Source: Ampullaceana balthica (taxonomy: Eukaryota; Mollusca; Gastropoda; Lymnaeidae). From it: a DNA stretch of 64,000 bases. The stretch is taken from contig CALYLW010000316.1 in NCBI GenBank assembly GCA_944989445.1, positions 806,001-870,000 on the forward strand, in the 5' to 3' direction. The notes below the pieces were generated by a model. It made no database searches, was not told where the DNA came from, and saw only the letters and a program-made list of their open reading frames with translations. How positions within the stretch are numbered: position 1 is the stretch's first letter; each line of letters begins with the position of its first letter. A program made the translations under genes and the position numbers. This document shows, one piece after another, positions 36,678 to 48,654 of this stretch.

Positions 36678-37514
36678 ATGTCACTGGACGACAGAGGTAT
36701 CGCCGCCGAGCAATTCGTGGAGCTGACATGCGGCGCCGAGAACCTCTCCCCTTACTCCAGCCCGACGGGCTACGCCGAGACGCCCGCCTACTACCCCTCG
36801 GAGTACGAGTGGCAGCAGCAGGCCGCCGGCCACCACACGCCGCTGCCTCACCCCCACCACCACCAGCAGCAGCAGATCCTCTCCGACAGACACTACTACG
36901 GCCACTACTCCGAGGGCGTCGAGCTCGGCGGTCAGCCCTACGGCGAGTACGGCCACCAGGGGGTGCCCCACTCGGACTTCTACCCCACACCCCACTCCCT
37001 GTGGGCCGCGCCGACTTCCTCCGACCCCATCGTCCCCGGCCAGCACCACCGGTTCTTCTCCGGCATAGACCTCAGCCAACAAGGCGGCCTCCAGCAGCCG
37101 AGTCCTCCCAGCGGCTCCAACGGGAAACCGAAACGTAAGAGGATCCAGTCGAACACGCAGAGAAAAGCTGCGAATGTACGGGAGAGAAAGCGGATGTTTC
37201 ACCTGAACGAGGCATTCGACGAGCTGAGGAAGCGGCTCCCGGCGTTCAACTACGAGAAGCGCCTGTCCCGAATCGAGACCCTGCGGCTCGCCATGACCTA
37301 CATTTCATTCATGAAGGAGGTCAGCATCGGGCGCGACCCGAAATCCGTCAAGCTCAAGCCTCACGGAGCGGAGCTCTCGCCTCTGGGACACGGTAGCGGC
37401 CTGCTGGACGCACACACGTCCTACAGCGGCAGCGACATGAACGACGACAGCAAGTTCCAGGACGACAGTGAGTGCAGCAATGACGAACTCAGCAATCACA
37501 GCGGCGGGAACTAG
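36678..37514 (+). CDS. fer3: Fer3/FERD3L-like bHLH transcription factor, 278 aa
   Basis: A sequence-specific nuclear regulator of the Twist/Ptf1a-related bHLH group, which binds E-boxes as a heterodimer with E proteins and acts in neural or mesodermal differentiation (family knowledge). The bHLH domain lies at about residues 161-215: basic region [12 protein letters not shown], helix 1 [16 protein letters not shown], loop AFNYEKRLS, helix 2 [18 protein letters not shown]. MFxLNEAFDxLR and [14 protein letters not shown] point to Fer3 rather than Ptf1a (Fer1) or Fer2. A polybasic KPKRKR (about 150-155) precedes it and may be a nuclear signal. The N-terminal half is rich in His, Gln, Tyr and Pro (HHHQQQQ near 60); the tail (about 250-276) is Ser/Asp/Glu-rich. 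The first ATG after an in-frame TAA at 36621 has A at -3. A GTG two codons earlier keeps the frame open but is not a plausible eukaryotic start. The coding part is intronless and GC-rich against AT-rich flanks. A spliced upstream exon supplying another N-terminus is not excluded. Confidence 0.9.
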   Translation: MSLDDRGIAAEQFVELTCGAENLSPYSSPTGYAETPAYYPSEYEWQQQAAGHHTPLPHPHHHQQQQILSDRHYYGHYSEGVELGGQPYGEYGHQGVPHSDFYPTPHSLWAAPTSSDPIVPGQHHRFFSGIDLSQQGGLQQPSPPSGSNGKPKRKRIQSNTQRKAANVRERKRMFHLNEAFDELRKRLPAFNYEKRLSRIETLRLAMTYISFMKEVSIGRDPKSVKLKPHGAELSPLGHGSGLLDAHTSYSGSDMNDDSKFQDDSECSNDELSNHSGGN

Positions 37515-38920
37515 TCAAGCGTGCACCGAAAGCGGGGACACGAATCGGTCATGAGATGAAGGGTACACAAACAAGGTACTAACGACAAGTCTAAGTCATA
37601 TATATCACACAAAATATATAACTATTATATTCTTCCTCTCTGTCTCTCTCTCTCTGCCCCCCCCCCACCCCGGAACAGCTCAAATGTTTGTGGTATCTCA
37701 TCTTATTTAACCATTCCCGATGCCATTGAGTGTTGCCATGTATGACATTTATTCAGGACTGACCTGGTGGACAGTGACATTTATTCAGGACTGGCCTGGT
37801 GGGTAGTGACTTTCATTAATCCAGTTGAAGCAAGCAGCGCTAACTTTTATCTTGGTGTCATTCTCCGCGATGACCAGATGTTTTCACGGCGACCAAACTC
37901 AGCCTGAACAACTTCTCTTCAAGAGAATTCAGCCACACATGTTGAACTAGTGGCGCAAATTTCGTGTTTTCACGCGGTCAGCTGTCCCTTAACTTGTCCA
38001 GTACCATAACGGATTCTGTGTCAGATCAGTTGCCAAGACTTATTCAACCCAGTGCATTTAATTCGTTATTTTTTAATGAAATTCAGAATGAACTGTTATA
38101 TAAAGTCTCAGCTCTATAAGTATAAGCTCAACTATTTGTTCTTCATGTTGACGAACATGTGGGTTCTTTGTATAAACTATGATGCATTTTTATAATTGGA
38201 GGTGTAATGGCTTCTATCGCTAATTTAGCAAAGAACACAGCTCTTAAGCCACTCTAAGTGGAACTCTTATAAATGGTGTTTCTTGAAGTCACCATCTCGA
38301 CGCCGACTCCGACATCTTCACATGCCTCGTGCTTTGTTACGGCAAGAATTTCAGTGCAATGCCTGCGTCTATCAGAGAACTTATTTCAAGCCGTTGGTCC
38401 CCGCTCACGTTCAGTATAAAACCATTTATTATTATTGTTATTATTATTATTACTATTAAATTTATATTTATGTCTGAAGTGATGTAATATTTTAAGAGCA
38501 TGTTGTAGTTTTCTTTTATTTCACACCGACAGCAGATGTCAGTAATGTATTCCTATTGTGAAAACAATTATACTAAATGCTATGACATTCAATCGCATTT
38601 TTCACGCAGCTGAGCTTTATGATGATAATTTATATCAAATGTATATTATAAAAATGGCGACCAGAACGGATCTAGTCAATCGCAGCATTTCATTTGTACT
38701 GGTCTACGACATTAAATCTCTTATCCTTTGTTGGCGGCTTTTGCCCCAGTTGTGTTCAATGGTTTGGTCATAGCAGCGCCTCTGTTCAAATCGTCGCAAT
38801 ATTATGATTTTTCTTTAAATGATAAACGTAGCTTATGTGCACCGTAATGTCATTATACGTTGTATTTAGGATATAATATGCATGTGTCACATTGAATGAA
38901 TTGATAATTATGTGTGTTAA
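37515..38920 (+). other. Probable 3' untranslated region and flank of the bHLH gene
   Basis: No coding frame. A (CT)n/poly-C run lies at about 37633-37672. An exact-length tandem pair of a 32-bp unit (GACATTTATTCAGGACTG...) lies at 37744-37775 and 37776-37807. A variant poly(A) signal ATTAAA occurs at 38455-38460. The first canonical AATAAA noticed is near 39773. The transcript end is not determinable from sequence alone. Confidence 0.4.
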
Positions 38921-38924
38921 TATT

Positions 38925-38998
38925 TTTATTTAAGGCGCTGAGAGCCTAGTTGCTTGCTGGGGTACTGCGCTATATAAATTATCAAATTATTTGTATTA
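38925..38998 (-). repeat. Dispersed repeat tail with TATATAGCGC core
   Basis: The complement reads AATTTGATAATTTATATAGC followed by GCAGTACCCCAGCAAGC. This matches the sequence after the (AAT)n run at 49702-49745 (TTTGATACTTTATATAGCGC). It is a short terminal piece of an interspersed family, probably SINE- or LINE-derived. Confidence 0.55.
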
Positions 38999-38999
38999 T

Positions 39000-40345
39000 C
39001 AATTTACACTTGGCTGAGGTTGTGGTCTGTGTCACACAGACAGTGTGTGTGTCAATGTTTTGTGTCTACTTTATGGGCATGGTGACCAGTTCATATATGT
39101 TTTGTATCTAAATAAGGTTTTGGCAACCTAATCCCCTCATTTCTTTATTCAACCAAACGATGTTGTGTTCAATTTTAGTTGTTTTTTTTTGTTTTTAATG
39201 AAAACATATTGCAGTTTATAAAAAGCCATTATTATTGCAATGCAGGGCCGCTCACTTTTAAGTTTCTTACCTTTTTTATTGCTTTCTTTCTATTTAAATC
39301 TTGATTTTGTTATAAGTCTTATATTTGTCTCAACGTAGCATCCAGACGTACACCACAAAAAATCACATTATTTTATCACATTTTGAAAATTGTCTCAGGA
39401 CGTTGTATCTGCGTGTGTTTTTTTAAATTTTTTTATATTTTTTATAGATTTTTAAAAAAGACTAATCGAGTTAAGTTGACCTTTGCAGTAATGGGGGGAA
39501 AAGACTATGGTTGGAAAATTCAGTGATCAGAGAGACGAACTGTTTTCAATTTGAAATAACCTGGAACCCGTTAGTCGATTTAAATGCCGCTAATTTCAAC
39601 TCCAGGACACATACAGTACCCCTGTGGGACACTGCTGCAACTCGCGTGTCTGGAGTTTCTCTCCGCCATACCTTTTTTTTTCTTTATATTTCCCATATCT
39701 TTATAAAAACCGAATGCGAAATAAGCATATTTTTTGCCTATGAAATTACAAAATATTAAAAAATATTCTGAGAATAAAATTTAATTGCTGCTTAATATTG
39801 CGAATATTGCTGTTGCACTAATACGGTCTCTTCGTACAAGGGCAATCAGTAACGTTTTTTTTCCCTTATGTTTAATTTTTTTAATTTTTTTTTAGTTTTG
39901 CTGTAAAAGGTCGTTGCGCCTTTTCGCATTCATTATTAAAAAGAAGAAAAAAAACTCCTTTACCCCCTCCTCCCAGTTCATTTTAACGTTCTATGCTTCA
40001 ATATTTTTTTTAAAGCGATATTTAAAATTCGCATATTCACAAGGTGCACGGGCAGGTGCTATTACACTTCGGGCGGACAGGTGAATGGAGCAAGCACACA
40101 CCCGGGGTAGGCAGATTTATTGAGATCGTTAGGTCTCGAGTTACCGTCCCTAGCAAGGCCAGCCTTGGCTTTTGTCGCTCGGCGGCGCTGGCTCCTTTCC
40201 CCCCTTGCAGTGACAAAGTTGCGTTTTTCGACACTCGGTTTCGTCAAATTGTAATAAATTATGGGACGGACGTGACGGAGATCCGGCGATGGGTAAGGCG
40301 AGCCTCGTTGAAACTGAAAGGTCTGCACGTTACCATTCTGTTGTA
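39000..40345. other. Unique sequence, nothing recognised
   Basis: Conflicting short frames on both strands at 40037-40394; a C-rich tract near 39963. No gene recognised. Confidence 0.45.
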
Positions 40346-41075
40346 TAGGTGTCCCTCCATTGGGCCAGGTCTCGTGAGATCATATCTTCTTTAATATAAC
40401 AGGTCCATCCATTAAGCCAGGTCTCGTGAGATCAGATCTTCTTTAATATAACAGGTCCCTTCTTAGGCCAGGTCTCGTGAGATCAGATCTTCTTTAATAT
40501 AAACAGGTCCCTTCATTAGGCCAGGTCTCGGGAGATCAGATCTTCTTTAAAATAACATGTCCATCCATTAGGCCAGGTCTCGGGAGATCAGATCTTCTTT
40601 AATATAACAGGTCCCTTCATTAGGCCAGGTCTCGGGAGATCAGATCTTCTTTAATATAACATGTCCATCCATTAGGCCAGGTCTCGTGAGATCAGATCTT
40701 CTTTAATATAACAGGTCCCTTCATTAGGCCAGGTCTTGGGAGATCAGATCTTCTTTAATATAACAGGTCCCTTCATTAGGCCAGGTCTCGTGAGATCAGA
40801 TCTTCTTTAATATAACAGGTCCATCCATTAGGCCAGGTCTCGGGAGATCAGATCTTCTTTAATATAACAGGTCCCTTCATTAGACCAGTATCACGTGAGA
40901 TACATATCTCTTAAAATAGACCAGGTCCCTTTTCCAGCTCATACTCGTGGGATCAGATCTCTGAAACGGATCAGGTCTCTTCTTTTGACCAGTCCTCTGA
41001 TATCCTATTTATAGACATGTTCCATTCATTAAACCAGGTCTCTTGAAATCAGATCTTTATAACACACCAAGTCTC
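40346..41075. repeat. 52-bp minisatellite with decayed 3' flank
   Basis: About 10 regular units of 51-53 bp containing GGCCAGGTCTCGTGAGATCA, GATCTTCTTTAATATAACAG and GTCCCTTCATTA. Variants alternate: CAGGTCCCTTCATT versus CATGTCCATCCATT, and TCGTGAG versus TCGGGAG, so multi-unit blocks were copied. From about 40880 to 41075 the units decay. Confidence 0.95.
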
Positions 41076-41455
41076 TCCATTTTAGCAATGTCTCATCATT
41101 ATGACAGTTCCCTTCTCAGACCCAGGTATCAACGATCTGACGACGTTGTGGTCATATCACATTAGACAACATTTAAAGACCAACTTCTCTCAAAGAACAG
41201 TACGTTTTCTTTATTGTTTACAATATGGTCAATTCTACTATTGTAGATTGAAGCATTTTTTTTTAAAGTTCGCATTTTAAAGCATTTAAAAGAATATATT
41301 TATTTACTATGCATGATTAAATGTGACGAATCTGTGAGTGTCTTTCTTAATGTTTTGACTGGCAATGATCGCTATGCACTTTTAAGTAGTGTCAAACTGC
41401 TGTTTTTTTTTAAATTTAAATTTATTTATTGTGTTATTTATATCACATCCATCCA

Positions 41456-41623
41456 TCAATCCCTGCGGTGCTTCGGTGCATGCAATTCTTTGGCCCGCCT
41501 CACCACTTCCTTCCATTCAGACCTAACCAACGCCTTTCTTCTCCAAGACTGGATGCCCAGTTGCTGTAGATTTTTCTCTACATCATCTATCCATCTACGC
41601 CTGGGTCTCTCCTTGAGCCGTTT
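41456..41623 (-). pseudogene. LINE reverse-transcriptase ORF, C-terminal fragment
   Basis: The minus frame reads RPRRRWIDDVEKNLQQLG, then SEWKEVVRRAKELHAP and a TGA at 41456-41458. RPRxRWxDxVExDLxxLG...W..A..R..WR..V is the usual C-terminal end of animal non-LTR retrotransposon polyproteins. An in-frame TAA lies a few codons upstream, so this is a 5'-truncated copy. An A-rich stretch follows on the minus strand (about 41400-41450). Clade not determinable. Confidence 0.85.
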
Positions 41624-41699
41624 ATATTACATCTTCATATGTTTTATTCCAAACGTCTCATTTTCCCAGCAAAATGTTAATTCAATTGCGGGTTAGTTC

Positions 41700-44689
41700 A
41701 AGTTTTGGAATAGAAGTTTATTTACGGTAACAAACAAAATGGAAGCGTACATTTAATTTTAAAAAAATGCGTTCAATATTTTATCTCTAGCTGCATTTGA
41801 CCACCCTGAGCTGCAGACTCCACGCTCCTGATAACCCATTGTAACAGAAACACACGCTCTTTATTAAAGAAATCCTAAAGTCCCCGAAATCGCACCAAGT
41901 AACCCTGCGATTCGTCTCCCCCCACCCCCCTCGACCTCCTCGTGTCGTAACTCTGTCTCTCGTCGTAGATAATGAACTACAATTTCCATAAGGTTTTTTC
42001 CCGCCTTCTTCTCTCTCTTTTTTTTTAATACGCTGTCCTGCCACAATTCCCTTTTCATAGCAGACAATGGCGCCACTAGCCCCACCAACATTCGAGGGCG
42101 TTCATTTTCATAATCCATTCTCCTTTCTTACACTCACCGTTCCTGCTGGATTCCTGAAATCCTGATTGATGGATAATTTCCATTTCTTAATACAGATTTT
42201 ATTGTCGTGCAACGGTCATCAGGGCTTAACTCTTTTTTTTTATTTTACTTTCAAAATTTCAGTTTGAATGAAATAAAGTACATATGCGGGGATAGTGCAA
42301 ATTCTTTAAGATTGTCTATGGGGTCAAAGGGCACAAGCCAAGTCAGCTGCCGGGTTTGAGTGCTGCATGGTGTCGGTTGTATTGGCCTTGAGTTACTTAG
42401 GCCCTTATCTTCTTGTATTTGTATTGCCTTGAGTTTATGCCTTAAAATGGATGCTCTTCCAAAGTCCCGTGCCTTTTCCCATCGTCATTGAATTGTGCAG
42501 TAATATTATACAACCACATGTTGAAAAGTTACTGTGTAGTAAGTATAATGACATGCTCTTCCAAATACACCCTCTGCCTTAACTGAAACCTGCTCTATAG
42601 TTTGTACTTTGCCTTTATTTGTTATGTTTTCTCATGCATCAAATATTTATTCTTCCGAAGAAAAATATACATTAATAACTGCCCTATTTTTTGAGTGTTC
42701 TAGAATTGGAATGTTTTAATGTTAAGACCTTCGCGAAGCCTGTAAAATCCTATTTCACTAATAATGTAATTGCAATTATATGTAATATTTCTTATGAATA
42801 TGCTCTTGTGTCCAAGTGCCTTACTGCCAAGTTCCTTGAACACATCAACTTTTTTTTAAAAGTAAGACTTTATCGATATACCATAATTTCGAATGATGTA
42901 GATGACTTTGCTTTCTAGATTGTTGACATCGTCTATACCAGAGGCCAAATTTGACACAATTGTCTATACATCAGAGTATTTTTTACCACCAGGCACGTGT
43001 TCTATCTACCAGTATAGACTTATATAACGATGTCCCCTTTCCCTACCGCTCCGCACCCTTCCTTCTCACCATTTTTTTTTAAACTTCTGGAGCAGACGTC
43101 TTTCAAAGCGACATTCGGGCAGCATAAGCTTTGCTGTGTCATATCCAACCACTTCTCCCCACCCAACTTTCTCTCACACACACACACACACACCACCCAT
43201 ACACACACACAGCACACTTTTCGCTTTAGACGAATGTTCATCGTGGTATTTAATCATACCATTGACTCCGCTCACTAACCGACCCTCATAATCTTCCTAC
43301 TTGACCCATATACTGCCTCAAAATACCAGTAAACCTTTAAGACCTATCAGCCGTATTAGGATGTTTCCTTTATATTTCATCGCCCCTTCAGACGCCTAGT
43401 TTCTTATCATATTATATTAAAAATCTAAAACGAAACGTTGCCGAAGATGCACAATTAGAAAATATAAATTTGCATAAAAAATAATTAATATTGCCCAGTT
43501 ATTTATTTATTTTTTGTTGTTGAAATAATTGTCAAAATTTAATTACGCGAAAAATGAGTATCAGTGCAGACGACACATTCGTCTTACACGTGCGTTTCAC
43601 GATAGGTCACCTTGACCTAGCTTTCCCATGTAAAGCAAAATGGGCCCCCGAAACAAGAACGGCGCATGATGATCTTCAGACTTTCATTTTTTACCAACCC
43701 TCTTCCTCTCCCCGTCTAAATTTTTAACTCAACAACGTGGAGTTGGGAGGGGGGGAGGGGGAGAGCCACGAGTGCGCCTCAAATCTTAAGTCCCGGTATT
43801 TGACCGATAAATGTCGGGTAAATCCCGGGCCTATGGAAATAACGTCGTACCAGGACTGACAGGGTGATCCCTTAACGCCTTTGCCTACAATTTCCAGTTG
43901 AATGTTTGAAAAGAAGCGATGTGCGTGTGAACCTCTTTCACTACTAGTTGTTTTTGTTTTTTATATATGTATTTTATGTATATGTTCATGCTCATTCGTT
44001 GATGAATGTTTTTTTTTAATGTTCTTAATCATGTGCCCTATGACAATGGCGTCACATAACGTGCCTTGCTTGTTCAAAGACTTACACTGTGAACAAGGAT
44101 CATTCCGAACGTGGATTGTTTTGTGTTTTGTTGTGTTTTTTTTTAATATCTGGGTGTGAGCAGGTGCATAGGGTGTTGAGAACGCGGGGGTGTCTGAGGG
44201 GAGTAATGGAGAGAGAGAGAGAGGGAGGGAGAGTAGAGAACTTGAGAAATAAAAGAATTGGAGTGAATAAAGACAATGAGAGTTAGAGAAAGGAGAGAAA
44301 GAAAGACGAGCACTGTGATTGAAAACGAGTATGAGTGAATAAGAGACGACGTCGGGGGTGGGCGGGGGGGGGGAGAGTGTGAAAGTTGGAGGGAGAGAGA
44401 GACAAAGTCCGTGCACTACGCTCTGAGTAAGTTTAATGTACAAATGTATATAAAATGGCCGATCAGTGCAATGTAATTATCTATTCAACATTTGAATGAC
44501 CAGACCCAATTGTTTATCAAATTATGTACTAGAATGAAATTTGTACGCTTTTCTTGCATTAATTCATTTTTGTTTATTAAAGACTGATGCATTAAACATG
44601 AAATTATTGCCAACTTGTTCAGTGTGATGTTTAATTTCAGTATTTGTTTTATGTCCTTTTTCTCTTATACTTTTGTAATTTAAAAAAAA
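41700..44689. other. Unique sequence with simple repeats
   Basis: (CA)n at about 43177-43212, poly-G near 43748-43763 and a GA-rich tract at 44205-44240 with G-rich sequence near 44354-44375. Frames here are low-complexity or conflict. No gene recognised. Confidence 0.5.
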
Positions 44690-44935
44690 ATGATTGCTAT
44701 CTTTAAAAAAATATGCGGAAAAAATGCAGCATAAAATCTGTAACACAATATAATTGAGACTTCTGTGCCAAGTCTATTGTATAATCTGATCTTCTTATAT
44801 TTTTTTAATTACAAAAGATTGCTACTGTTAAAAAAAAAGAGAAAAAATGCAAGATAAAATCTGTAACACAATATAATTGAGACTTCTTGCCAAGTCTATT
44901 GTATATTCTGATCTTCTTTTATCTTTTTTAAAAAT
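44690..44935. repeat. ~120-bp direct duplication
   Basis: GATAAAATCTGTAACACAAT and CAAGTCTATTGTATAWTCTG recur in two tandem copies (about 44690-44812 and 44815-44935). Confidence 0.8.
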
Positions 44936-44939
44936 TAAA

Positions 44940-46135
44940 ATATGTTTTAAAAAACGTAAAAACCCAAGTTTTTGACTATAAATCCTTTATATACGAGATG
45001 TAACTAAAAGAATGTTCATTATAATACGCAGCGCAAGACCGCATCTAATAAGAAAAACCCGTAAAAAACCAAGTTTTTGACTATAAATCCTTTATGTACG
45101 AGAAGTAATTAAAAGAATGTTCATTATAATACGCAGCGCCAGACCATCCAGAAATATAAAATTGCAGTTGTGTCGTAAAACATGTTTAATATAATGCGCA
45201 CCGATCAGGAATATGTTTATAAAAAGAGCTGTCAATAAAACACGCACCTTATTGCGCGACAGAAAGGTTGTTCAATATAATACGCACCGCGACGCTCTAT
45301 CTCAAAAAATAGCATGATACATAGGAATAAATAAAATAATCTAAAAAATCAATAATTTAATTACGGTATATGCGATCGATCTGAAATTTTGATACATTGT
45401 TTTTATCATCGGTACAAAACTGCCTGCAAAATTTCAGCTCGCTATCTTGCGAGCAAGTGGGTTAAAAATCGATCAAAAGTTTTGGCGACAAGGTCGGTCG
45501 GTCGGTCGGCCGCAGACACCACGAGTTAATATAAAGGATTTAAAAATACAAAATTGTAGTTATGTCTCTAAAACGTGTTAAATATAATGCGCACCGATCA
45601 GGAATATGTTTATAAAAAGTGTTGTCAATAAAATACGCACCTTATTGCGCGACAGAAAGGATGTTCAATATAATACGCACCGCGACACTCTATCTCAAAA
45701 AAATAGCATGATACATAGGAATAAGTAAAATAATCTAAAAAATCAATAATTTCATTACGGTACTTGCGATCGATCTGAAATTTTGATACATTGTTTTTAT
45801 CATTGGTACGAAACTGCTTGCTAAATTTCAGCTCGCTAGCTTACGAGGAAGTGGGTTAAAAATCGATCCAAAGTTTTGGCGACAAGCAAGCAAGCAATCA
45901 AGGGCGCAAGCAGACACCACGAGTTAATATAAAGGATTTAAATTTTTTTTAAAAACGTAAAAAACCAAGTTTTTGACTATAAATCCTGTATACACGAGAT
46001 GTAACTAAAAGAATGTTCATTATAATACGCAGCGCAAGCCCATCCAAAAATACAAAATTGTAGTTGTGTCGTAAAACATGTTTAATATAATGCGCACCGA
46101 TCAGGAATATGTTTATAAAAAGTGGGTTTTAAAAA
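44940..46135. repeat. Tandem/nested copies of an AAATCCTTTATA-ended repeat
   Basis: CAAGTTTTTGACTATAAATC begins pieces near 44965, 45070 and 45964; GAGTTAATATAAAGGATTT closes pieces near 45540 and 45938. Internal words ATAATGCGCACCGATCAGGA, GCGCGACAGAAAGG and CGATCTGAAATTTTGATACA occur repeatedly. Ends and internal words match the family at 181-1257. Probably non-autonomous DNA transposons inserted or duplicated within one another. Confidence 0.75.
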
Positions 46136-47144
46136 AAAAGTTTCTTTACAAGTGGAGGTTTATGTAAAGTGTGCTGCCATAACTCGTGACATTAGTTGTT
46201 TTTTTTTCTCTCTCTCCATTGTGTGTCAATAAGAATAGTTTTCCTATAGTTCATTTGCAAATGTAGATGTATATACATAGTAAAAATAATAACACGGCGT
46301 AAAGAAATTTGATCCCTTTACAGCGCTATTTAATTTATTTTTTTATTTTTTTTAAATACGTAAAAAATAACAGAATAGTTTTTTTAAAAAGATAAAATCT
46401 GTTTGCCTCCATTTTTAAGCACGTGTTTGCCTTATCTCAAAAGCTTTCGACACGTAGTGGCAGCGGCCGAGCTAGGTTCCAATAAGGAAATATTGTACAA
46501 GACACCATGTGAAAGAGATGCCCCACAAATGACATCCGCATGACAAAGACAGGTGTACGCTACCGCAGACATCGGATGTCGGGTCAGGGGTTGATAGGAG
46601 AAAGTCCAAAGATCTGAAAATGCCCTTTTACCTCTTCAGAAAAAAAAATTAGCATGATGACGATAGTTTCTTTCATAGCACTGTTAGTCCATGCTCGTCC
46701 AGCATGCTCACAGCACTCTGACGGAACAAACCAAATGGTTCGGGGATGGGGGGGATTAGGCTGTTGTAATGAAGCGCAAGCGCCGTTTAAAGGTGGAAGA
46801 CGGACATGGGCGTGTCAGCTAGGGGCCCACGCAACCCTTATTTCCATGCCTTGGAAATGATACTTATTGAAGAATTCCTCATTTTCGAGATGCTTAAAGG
46901 AGCTAGAAGTTATGAAACCCCGCCATGCATGGGTGGCGTTGTCGCCATCTGTAATGAAGAACGTGAACTAACAATAATCTAGTCATAGATTGCTCTTATC
47001 AGAATAAGTTATAGAAGAGTCGATTTGGAAAGGTTCTATAATTACTGCAGGAGTAAACAATGTTCAACAGAGTTTGCCTATGTGCGTGTGTGTGATTAAA
47101 TCAGAGAAAATATAAAACTGTTTTTTGAGGTAACATAAATCGTG
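46136..47144. other. Unique sequence, nothing recognised
   Basis: AT-rich with short frames lacking any recognisable feature. Confidence 0.45.
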
Positions 47145-47365
47145 AGAGTTTGTTTTGTTGTGTCAGAAAATATGAGTTTGTGTTGTATCAGAAAATGTGA
47201 GATTGTGTCGATGTATCAGAAAATATGAGTTTGTGTTGTATAAAAAAAATAGGAGTTTGTGTTATTGTATCAGAAAATATGAATTTGTGTTGTAGTATCA
47301 TAAAATATGAGTTGGTGTTGTAGCAGAAAACATAAATTTGTGTTACGTAACAGAGAATATTCAAG
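47145..47365. repeat. Degenerate ~32-bp minisatellite
   Basis: Irregular copies of TATCAGAAAATATGAGTTTG followed by TGTTGTA, with indels between copies; about seven recognisable. Confidence 0.75.
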
Positions 47366-47772
47366 TAAAGTGCGGATCAATTCAAAAAGAAATAAAAAGA
47401 ATGGCCAATAAAGAATAAGTACCTGTTCTGACTGACACCTGTGTAATTGTTCTGTAAAAGAGGAGAATGTGTGACGCAATAAATGAGGCAAATACTACAG
47501 ACGGTAGGTCGAGATGACTACCTGGACAGGTAATCTCACACTCCAAGCTCGGATGCTAACAATCCTACCATTACAGCTCCACTTACGGGACTGTTGACTT
47601 GTCGTATTGTCTCGTTATCGTCTGATCGCTCTGTGGACGGTTCTCAAGTCAGAACTCAGGACCCCTCTAAGGTAAGGCGTCTGTTAAAATCTGGGGAATG
47701 TAACATAATTCGTCGCAGATGATTTTACTTTTGTTGCAACTTTAGATATCGGAATGATATGACGGACTAGAT

Positions 47773-47806
47773 CAGGGGTCACAGACCTGTAGGTAACTGA
47801 GAGCCA

Positions 47807-47860
<54 letters not shown>

Positions 47861-48025
47861 TATATATAAATTTGAGAGCCGCATTGAAGCACTATGTGTT
47901 ATTAAACCTGTCTTGGAAATCTTCCAGTAATCCTTGTAGCGTATCTTTCATAAATTGTACGCCAGCCGCAATGTGAACACGGAAGAGCCGCATGCGGCTC
48001 GCGAGTCGTGGTTTGGCCACCGTTG
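47773..48025. mobile_element. 253-bp hAT MITE with perfect target duplication
   Basis: Ends CAGGGGTCACAGACC and ...GGTTTGGCCACCGTTG, with GAGAGCC...GCGGCTC subterminal words. Flanked by GACTAGAT on both sides (47765-47772, 48026-48033). An internal (TA)n run (about 47812-47852) creates a low-complexity minus frame. Confidence 0.95.
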
Positions 48026-48033
48026 GACTAGAT

Positions 48034-48654
48034 CATGGACATTCATGACATAGTTTTATAATCCTACTAAATGAATAAACACACGACTAAACGTGATATT
48101 AAAACTTTAATTAATCAACTTAACATTAAAATGTGTGTAGAAATAAAGACTTAAGAAATGAAATAAAATTATAAAGAAGTTTTGTTTTGTCATCTCAAAT
48201 TCAAAATGACGAGAAAAAAAAATAGTTCATCAATAAAATCATATAAATATTTAGTTTTTAATTTGGTTTTCAAGAAGTGAGACCCACTGAAGTAACTCAA
48301 GAGAATTGGCCCCAATAAAATCAACGATTGTCGAGCACTTCCTCTATTATAAAATTCTCAGCTTTTTTGTTGTTGCCCTGTTTGTTCTGGTTAAGTTCAT
48401 AAACAGTGCAAATAAAAGAAGAAAAAAGTTAAACATCAATAATTGGTGGCTGATATTTTTGGTGACTTTTGGGTGAGTGTGGATACTTCGGATGGGAAAT
48501 ATAATAATAATAACTTGATACGACCCGCGGCGTAGCATACGCCACAGACTTGCTCATAGATAGTGCAAAGAAAAAAAAAGGGGGGGGGAGAACAGACACA
48601 AACTACATCACGAAGAAATCAGAACAACGCGAGTGAACCTGGGTGGGGGAACCG
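48034..48654. other. AT-rich sequence, nothing recognised
   Basis: No supported feature other than a G8 tract near 48581. Confidence 0.45.

Noticed and set aside
36496..37202. Long antisense and alternate-frame open stretches (up to 173 codons) over the bHLH gene
   Set aside because: GC-rich shadow frames of the real coding sequence, with Arg/Ala/Val-rich low-complexity products and no domains.
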